Below are positions 1-7,106 of a DNA stretch of 14,110 nucleotides, one piece after another. The notes beneath the pieces were generated by a model that worked only from the letters and a program-made list of their open reading frames with translations, was not told the DNA's origin and searched no databases. The stretch lies in the NCBI GenBank assembly GCA_017557475.1, contig JAFYYO010000151.1, positions 1 through 14,110 of the forward strand, in the 5' to 3' direction. The position numbers and the translations under genes were made by a program. This DNA is from Bacteroidaceae bacterium (lineage in GTDB: Bacteria; Bacteroidota; Bacteroidia; Bacteroidales; Bacteroidaceae). Each line of letters starts with the position of its first letter. The first letter of the stretch is position 1.

Positions 1-2
1 AC

Positions 3-2426
3 ATCATGGATGAGTTCCAGCGATACAGTCAGTTGATTGAGACCAGAGACCAGAGCGAACAGTCTACTATTGCTCAAAAGGTATTCGGTCAGACAAAGGC
101 GAAGGTACTCATGCTGAGTGCTACTCCCTTCAAAGCGTTTACAAACCAATATGATGAAAACAAGGGGGAACAGCATTACAGAGAGTTTATGCGAGTCCTA
201 AAATTCCTGTATGCCGGACAAGATCTTGACTGGAAGAGGTATGAAGAGGCACGTGATCGTCTCTATACACTTATGTTGCAGTTGGCCAATACCGAAGACC
301 GTTCACAAATAATAGAAGAAATTGAAGGTTTAAAGGAATATTTGCAGGACTTCTATTCTCAGGTGATGGTTAGGACAGAGAAAATCATTGCGTCAAAGGA
401 TCCAAATGCTATGATTGTAGATGTGAATAAAGATAGACTTCTTCCCATCACAAAACAGGAAATTAATGACTTCATTCAATTAGACAGGGTTTTCCGCACC
501 ATCTATGAGAGTAAAGGAGAGCACGCCCCGTCACCCATTGACTATGCAAAGTCGGCACCTTACGCAATGTCTTATCTTAGAGACTATAAAGTCAGTGAGA
601 AAGCACAGAACATGGACTTATCACGTCTGAAAAATGCATTCGTTAATCTGACTGAAGTCAATAAGTATGTCTTCCCCAAGGATGGACATTGGCCTAATGA
701 GAAGCTACATCTTCTAATGAGAGGTGTTAAGAAGGAAGCAAGAATGCTATGGTGTCCACCAGCACTACCATATTATCCCTATCCAAAAGGTGGAGTTTAT
801 GATGGTCAAGAAAAATTCACGAAAACTCTCATTTTCTCTGCCAGGAAGCTGGTGCCAAAGATGATTGCCACACTAGTTTCGTATGAAGCAGAAAAGATGA
901 GCATTGGTAGACTGCCAAATGAGGAGGGAGTAAAGTACTTCGTTGATAAACGTGTTGCGAACCAGGGTGACACAGCCCGCAGGCCACTACGTAGGCTTGT
1001 TTTTGCAAAGGACGAAAAGAACATGACAACACTTCTGCTGGCATATCCAAGCAGGACTATAGCGAATATAGCAGATCCTTTGCAATTCATTAATCAAAAC
1101 CTCTATTTTAAACAGATAATGAAGCCATTCATTGATGATATGCAGAACAGGATTAAGGATTTCTGTACTAAGAATGGTAGTTCGGAAGACCGTGAGGGAA
1201 CGCATATAAGCTGGAGCTATCCGATGGTTTCAGACTGGGAATTTGACAATAGTTGGCTGGGCATGGATTTGAATAAAATTGGAAAGGATAATAAAGAATC
1301 TCGCCTTACTACCGACTATATTCCAAGACTAAGAAACATTGTACAGAAAAAGGAATTACCTGTTTTCCCGAAAAAACCAACATCAAATGAAGTATTGAGG
1401 CAGGCCAATATAATGGTGCTGTTGGCATTTGGATCACCAGCCATTTGTGCCTACAGAGCTTTAAAACGGTATTATTCTGATGAAAAAGCAATGTTGTCTG
1501 CCGCTTTCCGAATAGGGTTGGCATTTATTGACATGTTCAATAAGCCTGAGAGTATTGCTGCTGTTGAACTGCAATATCAAAGCAAAATGGAGTATTGGCA
1601 AAAAGTACTTTGGTATTGTGTTGACGGCAATCTTCAGGCAGTATTGGATGAATATGTTTTTTTACTCCGCAACGATTACGATGATATAGAAGGGCTAACC
1701 TCAGCACTATGCCGTGCATTAACTATTCGAACCACCAGAATGAAGGTTGATGATGCAGCAAGTTTCTGTAAGAACGAATCCGAAGACGAGGATGTGCGTC
1801 ACAACATGCGATCACACTTTGCTGCCGCATTTGGAGTTAATGCAAAGAGCAATCAAGGCAGTGAGGTGCGAGCCACAAATATCAGGGAGGCTTTCAACTC
1901 TCCCTTCCGTCCGTTTGTACTTGCCACAACAAGTATTGGGCAAGAAGGTTTGGACTTCCATTGGTTTTGCAGACGCATAATACATTGGAACCTTCCCAAT
2001 AATCCTATTGATTTTGAGCAGAGAGAGGGGCGTATTAACAGGTATAGAGGGAAGGTGATTCGTCAGCGAGTTGCCGAAAAGTATGGTAGTTTCGTAGAGG
2101 GATTGAATAATCCTTGGGATAGTCTGTTCGCTTATGCTGAACAAGATAAGTTATCTGCAAAATTTCAATGTGACATTGTCCCTAGCTGGCATTTCGACTC
2201 TGATGGGGTAAGCATTGAAAGAATTGTACCTCTATACCAATTTAGTCAGGATATTCAGAGATACGAAAACATGAAACATATTCTCGGATTGTACCGGTTG
2301 ACTTTTGGTCAACCAAGGCAGGAGGAACTTGCTGAAGCCTTGGATTGCTCACTGACTACTGATGAAATAGACAGACTATTAATAGATCTCTGCCCAATAA
2401 GACATAAAAAAACGGACAATAGGTGA
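3..2426 (+). CDS. SF2 helicase, C-terminal part (5' end cut by window edge); probable accessory/defence helicase
   Basis: Superfamily 2 ATP-dependent nucleic-acid helicase or translocase. The reading frame is open to the left edge and the codon before the first ATG (position 6) reads Ile, giving IMDEFQRY, a Walker B box, so that ATG is internal. Motif I lies upstream of the window. Counting from that Met: motif II DEFQ 2-5, motif III LSATP 37-41, motif IV-like TLIFSAR 274-280, motif V ATTSIGQEGLDF 640-651, and motif VI QREGRINRYRG 672-682 with the arginine finger. About 360 residues lie between motifs IV and V, far more than in a minimal RecA2 domain. The C-terminus (LYRLTFGQPRQEEL, 762-775) resembles the end of large helicases annotated as 'helicase-related' or PLD/helicase proteins; that family link is from memory. 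No frameshift is visible and the 3' end looks intact. It converges on the transfer operon and is more A/T-rich, which suggests separately acquired cargo. Helicase call sure; biological role inferred. Confidence 0.88.
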   Translation: MMDEFQRYSQLIETRDQSEQSTIAQKVFGQTKAKVLMLSATPFKAFTNQYDENKGEQHYREFMRVLKFLYAGQDLDWKRYEEARDRLYTLMLQLANTEDRSQIIEEIEGLKEYLQDFYSQVMVRTEKIIASKDPNAMIVDVNKDRLLPITKQEINDFIQLDRVFRTIYESKGEHAPSPIDYAKSAPYAMSYLRDYKVSEKAQNMDLSRLKNAFVNLTEVNKYVFPKDGHWPNEKLHLLMRGVKKEARMLWCPPALPYYPYPKGGVYDGQEKFTKTLIFSARKLVPKMIATLVSYEAEKMSIGRLPNEEGVKYFVDKRVANQGDTARRPLRRLVFAKDEKNMTTLLLAYPSRTIANIADPLQFINQNLYFKQIMKPFIDDMQNRIKDFCTKNGSSEDREGTHISWSYPMVSDWEFDNSWLGMDLNKIGKDNKESRLTTDYIPRLRNIVQKKELPVFPKKPTSNEVLRQANIMVLLAFGSPAICAYRALKRYYSDEKAMLSAAFRIGLAFIDMFNKPESIAAVELQYQSKMEYWQKVLWYCVDGNLQAVLDEYVFLLRNDYDDIEGLTSALCRALTIRTTRMKVDDAASFCKNESEDEDVRHNMRSHFAAAFGVNAKSNQGSEVRATNIREAFNSPFRPFVLATTSIGQEGLDFHWFCRRIIHWNLPNNPIDFEQREGRINRYRGKVIRQRVAEKYGSFVEGLNNPWDSLFAYAEQDKLSAKFQCDIVPSWHFDSDGVSIERIVPLYQFSQDIQRYENMKHILGLYRLTFGQPRQEELAEALDCSLTTDEIDRLLIDLCPIRHKKTDNR

Positions 2427-2475
2427 CAGTCTGGCCTAAATCTTTCCTTTATTCAGGTAATGATATCATTATGTT
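2427..2475. other. Convergent intergenic gap between helicase and coupling-protein genes
   Basis: These 49 bp separate the helicase stop (TGA at 2424-2426) from the coupling-protein stop (TGA on the minus strand at 2476-2478). There is no G/C-rich stem followed by a T run on either strand, so no intrinsic terminator can be called. The only structure seen is the 14-bp palindrome listed separately. This is probably a border between the transfer module and an accessory gene. Confidence 0.6.
2458..2471. repeat. 14-bp perfect palindrome TAATGATATCATTA
   Basis: The sequence TAATGATATCATTA is its own reverse complement. It lies 4 bp past the stop codon of the coupling-protein gene on the minus strand. 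It is entirely A/T-rich apart from one G and one C, has no loop and is not followed by a T tract, so a protein-binding half-site pair or chance is as likely as an RNA hairpin. Function unknown. Confidence 0.5.
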
Positions 2476-4665
2476 TCACTTCTTATTAAACTCCTGTATC
2501 TCTTTAATCATTTCCTTAACATCCTGATTGACTTGAAGGAAATTGGCATACAAAATGCGTTCTCGGACTTCAGGTGAATCGAAATGATAGAACTGAGGGA
2601 TGGGATAATTAGCATAGTCTGCCTCTTCCTTGGAGATTTCTGCCATGTTGAAGTCTGTCTTGCAGAAGAACTTGCTGGTCTGGAACTCTTCCGACTCCTG
2701 AATATCCATACTCCCTCCCCTGCCAGTCTTGGTCTTCACAAAGTCACGGGCAGTCTGACCACATATCCAGCCAGTCGCCATGTCAGCAATCTTAGAGCCT
2801 GGCACAAGGCTGTCCATATTCTCATTGAGGTTGACGGAAGTACGGTCACGGTCAATCGTCACACCTTTCTTCAACTGCACCACCTTGCCGAAAATGTCAT
2901 TGGATAGCCATTCGAGCGTTTCCTTGGCTCTGGCAGAACCACTGACCACGTTACCGACCGTCGTGATAATCTTCTGCATACCCGTCTTGCCATAGTCTGC
3001 TTCCAACTGCGGCAGCTCCTGAAAGCCCAAGGCTACACTGACCTTATTGCTTCGTGCCGTGCCTATCAGACGGTCTATCTTGTGGAAATACAGGGTCGGC
3101 AACTCATCTACAATGATACTGACAGGGACATTCTTTCCTTGACCAGTATTTACTCTTGTTACAAGGCGGTTCAGAATCAACGCATTCAAGGCACCGATGA
3201 TGCTCTCCATCTCTGGGTCATTGGCAATGAGCAGATAGCTGGGATGCTTGGGGTCTGAGACCTTCAAGTCGAAATCATCACCATCCTTATGGAAAATCCA
3301 GTAGGATTCCTTGGTGGCCAGACGCGAAGTAAAGACGCGCAACGTGCCAATCATACCTTCCAACTGTTCCATGGCCTTGTTCTCAAAGGCGGTCTTGAAA
3401 GGACCGAGAAGAGGTGCAACCTCTGTATCGGTCATCAACACCTCAAAAATGGTCTCATAACTCTCATTCAAGAAAGAAAGAATATGGGGCATGTCGCTGT
3501 ATTTGCCCAACCAATAGGCAGGTATCGTTACATTACCCATCGCATCACGGACAACACCCGTAGGCTTAATCATACCGGTCTCAGGGTCAATGGTCTTGTC
3601 GAAGTTCAATTCCTTTCCGTTCTCATCATACGGCCTCTTCTCATAGTTGCAGAAGAAGTAGATGCAAGCAGCCAAGAAGTTGACGGCTGATGTCTGAAAG
3701 AACTGGTCACTACCTCCTCCCCCCTCTTTCTTGCCTTTCTGCAAGGACTCCAAAAGGGTCTCGGCAGTCTCACTGGCAGCAGCGAGGTTGCCGATGTACT
3801 TCAGCTGGATAGGATTGACACGACGGCTGTACTCGACATTCACAAAGTTGATGATATTGAACTGGCAGCCTTCAGGTGTCTTTCCGGCTTTCTTGTTGAT
3901 GCGGTAGTGATAGTATAGCTTCTGGGCAAGCGTCGGAAACTTATAATCATAGACCACCATGGCAAAGCCCTTGGCACTGTGCTGACGGATAAACGGCTCG
4001 ATGATGGAGAACGTCTTACCAGAACCAGGCGTACCGACAACCCATGTGCCTCGGAAGGGATTGATGACATTGACCCATCCCTTGCGGAACTTTCCCTTGT
4101 AATAGTAGCGCATGGGAATATTGACGCTGTACTTGTTCTCGACCTTTTCCTCCATCTGCTCGAAGCTCTCATTCTCGAAGTTGAAACGGTCTTTCAGCAA
4201 GCCGTCCTTCAGATACTTAGAGATATTGTCGAGAGCGACATGGATGAGCACCGTACCGACGACTGACATCATGAAGTAAATCCATGTGCTGCTGTGGAGA
4301 GTAAAGAACGTTGGTGTCCAATGACGGTTAAAGACCCAGGCGGAAAAGAACATCAGGATGGCACCAAAAGTGATGGGATAGATGACCATCTTCTTGGCAT
4401 TGAACTCCAGATTCTTCTTGTTTCTTGTGCCGACACAGGTGACACATATCATCAGGAACGTCATGATCTTACTCCGAAGCATGTGACCGTCCTGATACAC
4501 GTCCATCAACTTCAGCCTGTCATGGAAGTCAACGAGGATGCCACCCCAGAAGTCCAGGACTGCAGGGTCAATGGCATACTCGAAGAACTCCACCACCAAG
4601 GAGAGGTAGATGAAGGTACGGAATATCTTGTACAGCGTCTGTAGGTCTTTGCTCTCTTCCATCAT
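2476..4665 (-). CDS. VirD4-family type IV coupling protein (T4CP)
   Basis: Inner-membrane ATPase expected to link the relaxase-DNA complex to the secretion channel and drive DNA transfer. The 729 residues show an N-terminal membrane region with hydrophobic segments near 14-45, 66-80, 92-112 and 125-147, then the RecA-like motor: Walker A GTPGSGKT at 211-218, Walker B SIIVDELP at 516-523, and a conserved Gln-containing segment ALGFQELPQL at 545-554. A Gly-rich loop (GKKEGGGGSD, 311-320) precedes the helical part inserted in the motor. Length and topology fit Bacteroidota T4CPs (the role played by MobC in CTnDOT), but I cannot assign a symbol. Two ATG codons abut (4665 and 4662); the first is used. 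It starts 6 bp after the lipoprotein stop and is the last gene of the operon. In CTnDOT the coupling protein sits with the mobilisation genes, so the position here is different. Family sure; exact subfamily uncertain. Confidence 0.93.
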   Translation of the reverse strand: MMEESKDLQTLYKIFRTFIYLSLVVEFFEYAIDPAVLDFWGGILVDFHDRLKLMDVYQDGHMLRSKIMTFLMICVTCVGTRNKKNLEFNAKKMVIYPITFGAILMFFSAWVFNRHWTPTFFTLHSSTWIYFMMSVVGTVLIHVALDNISKYLKDGLLKDRFNFENESFEQMEEKVENKYSVNIPMRYYYKGKFRKGWVNVINPFRGTWVVGTPGSGKTFSIIEPFIRQHSAKGFAMVVYDYKFPTLAQKLYYHYRINKKAGKTPEGCQFNIINFVNVEYSRRVNPIQLKYIGNLAAASETAETLLESLQKGKKEGGGGSDQFFQTSAVNFLAACIYFFCNYEKRPYDENGKELNFDKTIDPETGMIKPTGVVRDAMGNVTIPAYWLGKYSDMPHILSFLNESYETIFEVLMTDTEVAPLLGPFKTAFENKAMEQLEGMIGTLRVFTSRLATKESYWIFHKDGDDFDLKVSDPKHPSYLLIANDPEMESIIGALNALILNRLVTRVNTGQGKNVPVSIIVDELPTLYFHKIDRLIGTARSNKVSVALGFQELPQLEADYGKTGMQKIITTVGNVVSGSARAKETLEWLSNDIFGKVVQLKKGVTIDRDRTSVNLNENMDSLVPGSKIADMATGWICGQTARDFVKTKTGRGGSMDIQESEEFQTSKFFCKTDFNMAEISKEEADYANYPIPQFYHFDSPEVRERILYANFLQVNQDVKEMIKEIQEFNKK

Positions 4666-4671
4666 ATATTT

Positions 4672-5340
4672 CTAATGTTCTTCCTTGTTGAGACGTATCA
4701 TCAGAATGGGCCTGACTGGTAGGCTCGTATGTTTGTCCGTACTCTCGAACCGCCCCGAATAGAGGCTGAAACGCCAAGCCCTGTCGGTAGCGGCACCCTC
4801 ACATTCTGTGCTCGTCCAGTACCAGCAGCTGTCTGCATTGATGGGGAGAATATCCCCACCGCATCGCTCGATGGTGTTGTTCACTATGTATTTGGAAAGA
4901 TAGAGCTTATACATCTCTCCGACGGAAGGTATATAATACTTGTCTTGGATGATGGTGGCTATGGGCGAGTCTATCTTGCCGTAACGCATCGCTGTCGTAT
5001 TCGCCTCGCCGTCACAAGCGGTGATGTCGGCAGAAGTCCCCTGTGGCACACAAATGGTATCGGGATTACTGAAAGCATCCATACCCGTGTCCTTCAGACT
5101 GACGGCATAGGCTATCCCTGCTGTCTCATCCTCGTAATCAACATAGAAGAGAACGGCTTCTGGAGTGTTCCCGTCTGCTACACACTTGTCATAGGCTGCC
5201 ACATCACCATTGGTACAGTACACCATGCCCGGCTGCCAGGAGTGCCATGAGAAATCCTCATCAAAATGCTCATCACACGAAATCAGGAGAAAGGCGGCCA
5301 ACAAAGCCGACCACAAACTGCTTACTATTCTTGTCTTCAT
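4672..5340 (-). CDS. Surface-type lipoprotein with Lcl/DUF1566-like C-terminal domain
   Basis: A 222-residue lipoprotein. An SPII signal occupies residues 1-21 with lipobox LLISC, the lipidated residue being Cys22. The next residues (DEHFDEDF) are acidic, as in the lipoprotein export signals that send Bacteroidota lipoproteins to the cell surface. The C-terminal half matches the general pattern of Lcl/DUF1566 or C-type-lectin-like domains: YYIPSVGEMYKLY (135-147), CWYWTSTE (172-179), AWRFSLYSGRF (188-198) and SLPVRPIL (206-213). Six further cysteines are present in the mature part (42, 53, 97, 109, 160, 172), with one more at 180, so disulfides are possible. It starts 11 bp after traO and ends 6 bp before the coupling protein, so it is co-transcribed with the transfer genes. 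Mating-pair contact, entry exclusion or channel assembly are all possible; none is shown by the sequence. Lipoprotein call strong, domain call moderate, role unknown. Confidence 0.85.
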   Translation of the reverse strand: MKTRIVSSLWSALLAAFLLISCDEHFDEDFSWHSWQPGMVYCTNGDVAAYDKCVADGNTPEAVLFYVDYEDETAGIAYAVSLKDTGMDAFSNPDTICVPQGTSADITACDGEANTTAMRYGKIDSPIATIIQDKYYIPSVGEMYKLYLSKYIVNNTIERCGGDILPINADSCWYWTSTECEGAATDRAWRFSLYSGRFESTDKHTSLPVRPILMIRLNKEEH

Positions 5341-5351
5341 TGTCTCTTGTC

Positions 5352-5879
5352 TTATTGTGCTCCTGTAGGGAGCTTGATACCTAATACGATGCCACTTCTA
5401 AACAAATCCTCACCATTGATACACAGGTCTGTCTTGACCTGCCAATAAAGTTGCCAGCCATGACGGAGAACGTAGTTATGCTCATAGCCCACATTCGCCC
5501 AGCCGACAAACTCATGGGAATCACTGCCAGCACTGGCACCGATACGCAGACTGCCATACTTGTTTCTGGAACGAATCACACAAGGCTTATAAGCAATGCC
5601 TAATCCCCAAGTGCGGTAGTTGTTCCAGAAGGATTGCCGAGTGACATGTCCAGCTGCTTCGTCCTTGTCCCATTTGATATAGGCATTGGCAAAATACTCC
5701 CAGGCATTATGGTTCTTGGTCTCATGCTCCACGGCAAGAGTAGCATCCAAGCCTTTCTCATAGAGCGCACCTACGCCCAATGAGAGACGGTTGCCGTGGC
5801 TTTGTGCCCTGCCTGTCACTCCCAGCATCAGCATGGCAGAGACAAGCAGCACTGTCTTCAAATGATTGCTCTTCTTCAT
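5352..5879 (-). CDS. traO: Conjugal transfer protein TraO
   Basis: A 175-residue secreted protein. The Sec signal peptide covers about residues 1-26 (KK start, hydrophobic core, ending GRAQ). The mature part is a run of short amphipathic strands rich in Tyr, Trp and Gly (for example LSLGVGALYEKGL, GLGIAYKP, GSLRIGASAG and the C-terminal GIVLGIKL), as expected for a small outer-membrane beta-barrel. This architecture and its place directly after traN match Bacteroidota TraO of CTnDOT-type elements. The start is ATG at 5879, 11 bp after the traN stop. TraO's precise function is not established; it is taken to belong to the outer-membrane side of the transfer apparatus. The assignment rests on recognised family features plus synteny. 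Confidence 0.87.
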   Translation of the reverse strand: MKKSNHLKTVLLVSAMLMLGVTGRAQSHGNRLSLGVGALYEKGLDATLAVEHETKNHNAWEYFANAYIKWDKDEAAGHVTRQSFWNNYRTWGLGIAYKPCVIRSRNKYGSLRIGASAGSDSHEFVGWANVGYEHNYVLRHGWQLYWQVKTDLCINGEDLFRSGIVLGIKLPTGAQ

Positions 5880-5890
5880 AATCGTATCGT

Positions 5891-6742
5891 TTATTCCTCC
5901 ATGAGGATGGCTTTGTTGAACGAATCGGCACTCAGCACGTCTTCATATTCGATGCTCAGGTAGATGGTACGGCCACTGATTTGCTTCTCGCTGAGCTCAA
6001 TGGTCAGGATCTTGTCATTGGGGAAGGTCATCTTCTTCAGGACAATGACATTACGATAGCCATAGCGGAAGGACTGTGTGGGGTCAAGGACAAGTTCCGG
6101 AGTCAACTCGATGGTCTGGACAGTCGTAGCCTTGGAAGTCTTCTTGTCATTGAGCTTGACCCTCAGCTGGTCGATGTCAAATCGGATGTTGGTTCGGTTA
6201 TCCACAGAGAAGTCGATGAAGAAATACTCCCCGACACTATAGATGTTATTCAGGCGCATGGTCATTCGATGTCTCTTGGTACTGACGTTACGGAACCGAG
6301 CCGGGGATGACCATATCTGACGGGCATAGCGTGTCATATCCTCCGTTGACATACTGACAGCAGGATTGTTGTACGGCACTCGCTCATCCAGCGAAATAGT
6401 CTTCTCTGTAACGGCTTCGTCCATACGAGAGGTATAGATAAGAGCATACTGGGTACGGTAGCGTTCCGTAACAATCGTGACAACAGCCAGTACATCGCCG
6501 TCATGGTGTACCTCCATACCTTCCTTGGGCTTCAGCCGTACAGTATTCGTGATGGGCTGGTCACCAGCCACCTTGTCTGTACTGATGTCCACGAAACGGA
6601 CAGGTTCACTGGCAGTGATGACGGTCGTGACATTCTCATTGATGGTGAGATACTGCATATCATCCATCGTTTTCTGTGCCATCATTGGCATCGCAACAAT
6701 GCCGGATAACAGCATTATCATTGCTTTTCTCATTGCTTTCAT
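5891..6742 (-). CDS. traN: Conjugative transposon protein TraN (VirB9-like, DUF4138)
   Basis: Periplasmic and outer-membrane-side component of the transfer channel, equivalent in position and general design to VirB9. The 283 residues begin with a signal peptide (about 1-22, ending MMAQ). The N-terminal beta-rich half includes ITASEPVRFVDIS (42-54) and the C-terminal half carries the family's characteristic run: FFIDFSVDNRTNIRFDIDQL (174-193), then LRVKLNDKKTSK and TFPNDKILTIELSEKQISGR (239-258). The same layout is seen in Bacteroidota TraN proteins. The start is ATG at 6742, 6 bp past the stop of the 117-aa gene; a further in-frame ATG at residue 4 would keep the signal peptide. It is expected to interact with TraM and TraO. 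Confidence 0.92.
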   Translation of the reverse strand: MKAMRKAMIMLLSGIVAMPMMAQKTMDDMQYLTINENVTTVITASEPVRFVDISTDKVAGDQPITNTVRLKPKEGMEVHHDGDVLAVVTIVTERYRTQYALIYTSRMDEAVTEKTISLDERVPYNNPAVSMSTEDMTRYARQIWSSPARFRNVSTKRHRMTMRLNNIYSVGEYFFIDFSVDNRTNIRFDIDQLRVKLNDKKTSKATTVQTIELTPELVLDPTQSFRYGYRNVIVLKKMTFPNDKILTIELSEKQISGRTIYLSIEYEDVLSADSFNKAILMEE

Positions 6743-6748
6743 GTCGTT

Positions 6749-7102
6749 CTATTTATGTTCTATGGGTTCTGCTGAATACCATTTATACCGCCCGGATTTG
6801 GTGGCTTTGATCACGCACCTCCACCACGTACCCTCCTTGACATCATGGGCAAAGTCAATATCGCCCTTCTGGGGAGCGTAGATTTCAGGATTGGGTAGTC
6901 GTCGCCTGAAAGCGAACAACGCCAGCTTTTCACCTGACTCGGTTGTAAAATTGCACACTAAGGCATAAACGCTCTTGCGATTATACCAATTACGATAGTC
7001 TAATCGGGCAATGACCTCACATGCCTCATGGGGTGTCTTGTAGTCTTTGCCAATAAAGACATCCCGTTCTTCCTTGGTTGTTAAAACTCCACTCTGATTC
7101 AT
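6749..7102 (-). CDS. Protein of unknown function between traM and traN
   Basis: A 117-residue protein that I do not recognise. There is no signal peptide or membrane segment, so it should be cytoplasmic. It is basic and rich in aromatic residues, with predicted short strands (VYALVCNFTT, KLALFAFRRRLP, WWRCVIKATKSGRYKWYSAE) that would suit a small beta-barrel; a nucleic-acid or protein-binding role is a guess. It starts 4 bp after the traM stop and ends 6 bp before traN, and it shares the base composition of its neighbours, so it is a real member of the operon. In the CTnDOT order, traM is followed directly by traN, so this is an extra gene. Confidence 0.82.
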   Translation of the reverse strand: MNQSGVLTTKEERDVFIGKDYKTPHEACEVIARLDYRNWYNRKSVYALVCNFTTESGEKLALFAFRRRLPNPEIYAPQKGDIDFAHDVKEGTWWRCVIKATKSGRYKWYSAEPIEHK

Positions 7103-7106
7103 AGTG

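Noticed and set aside
6..8. ATG at position 6 as the start of the helicase
   Set aside because: It is the residue just before the DEFQ Walker B box; a helicase needs motif I upstream, so this methionine is internal.
1812..2144. Minus-strand reading frame of 110 codons inside the helicase
   Set aside because: It lies antisense to helicase motifs V and VI, which are conserved on the plus strand.
2427..2475. Bidirectional intrinsic terminator in the convergent gap
   Set aside because: The palindrome is A/T-rich, has no loop and lacks a flanking T run on either strand, so a terminator cannot be supported.
3289..3690. Plus-strand reading frame of 133 codons opposite the coupling-protein gene
   Set aside because: It is antisense to the motor domain of a clear VirD4-type ATPase and has no features of its own.
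4680..4840. DGR variable region at the 3' end of the lipoprotein gene
   Set aside because: The codons there are not enriched for AAY, and I see no template repeat or reverse transcriptase in the window. The resemblance is to the fold only.
4729..5250. Plus-strand reading frame of 173 codons opposite the lipoprotein gene
   Set aside because: The minus-strand protein has a lipobox and a recognisable C-terminal domain; the antisense frame has neither.
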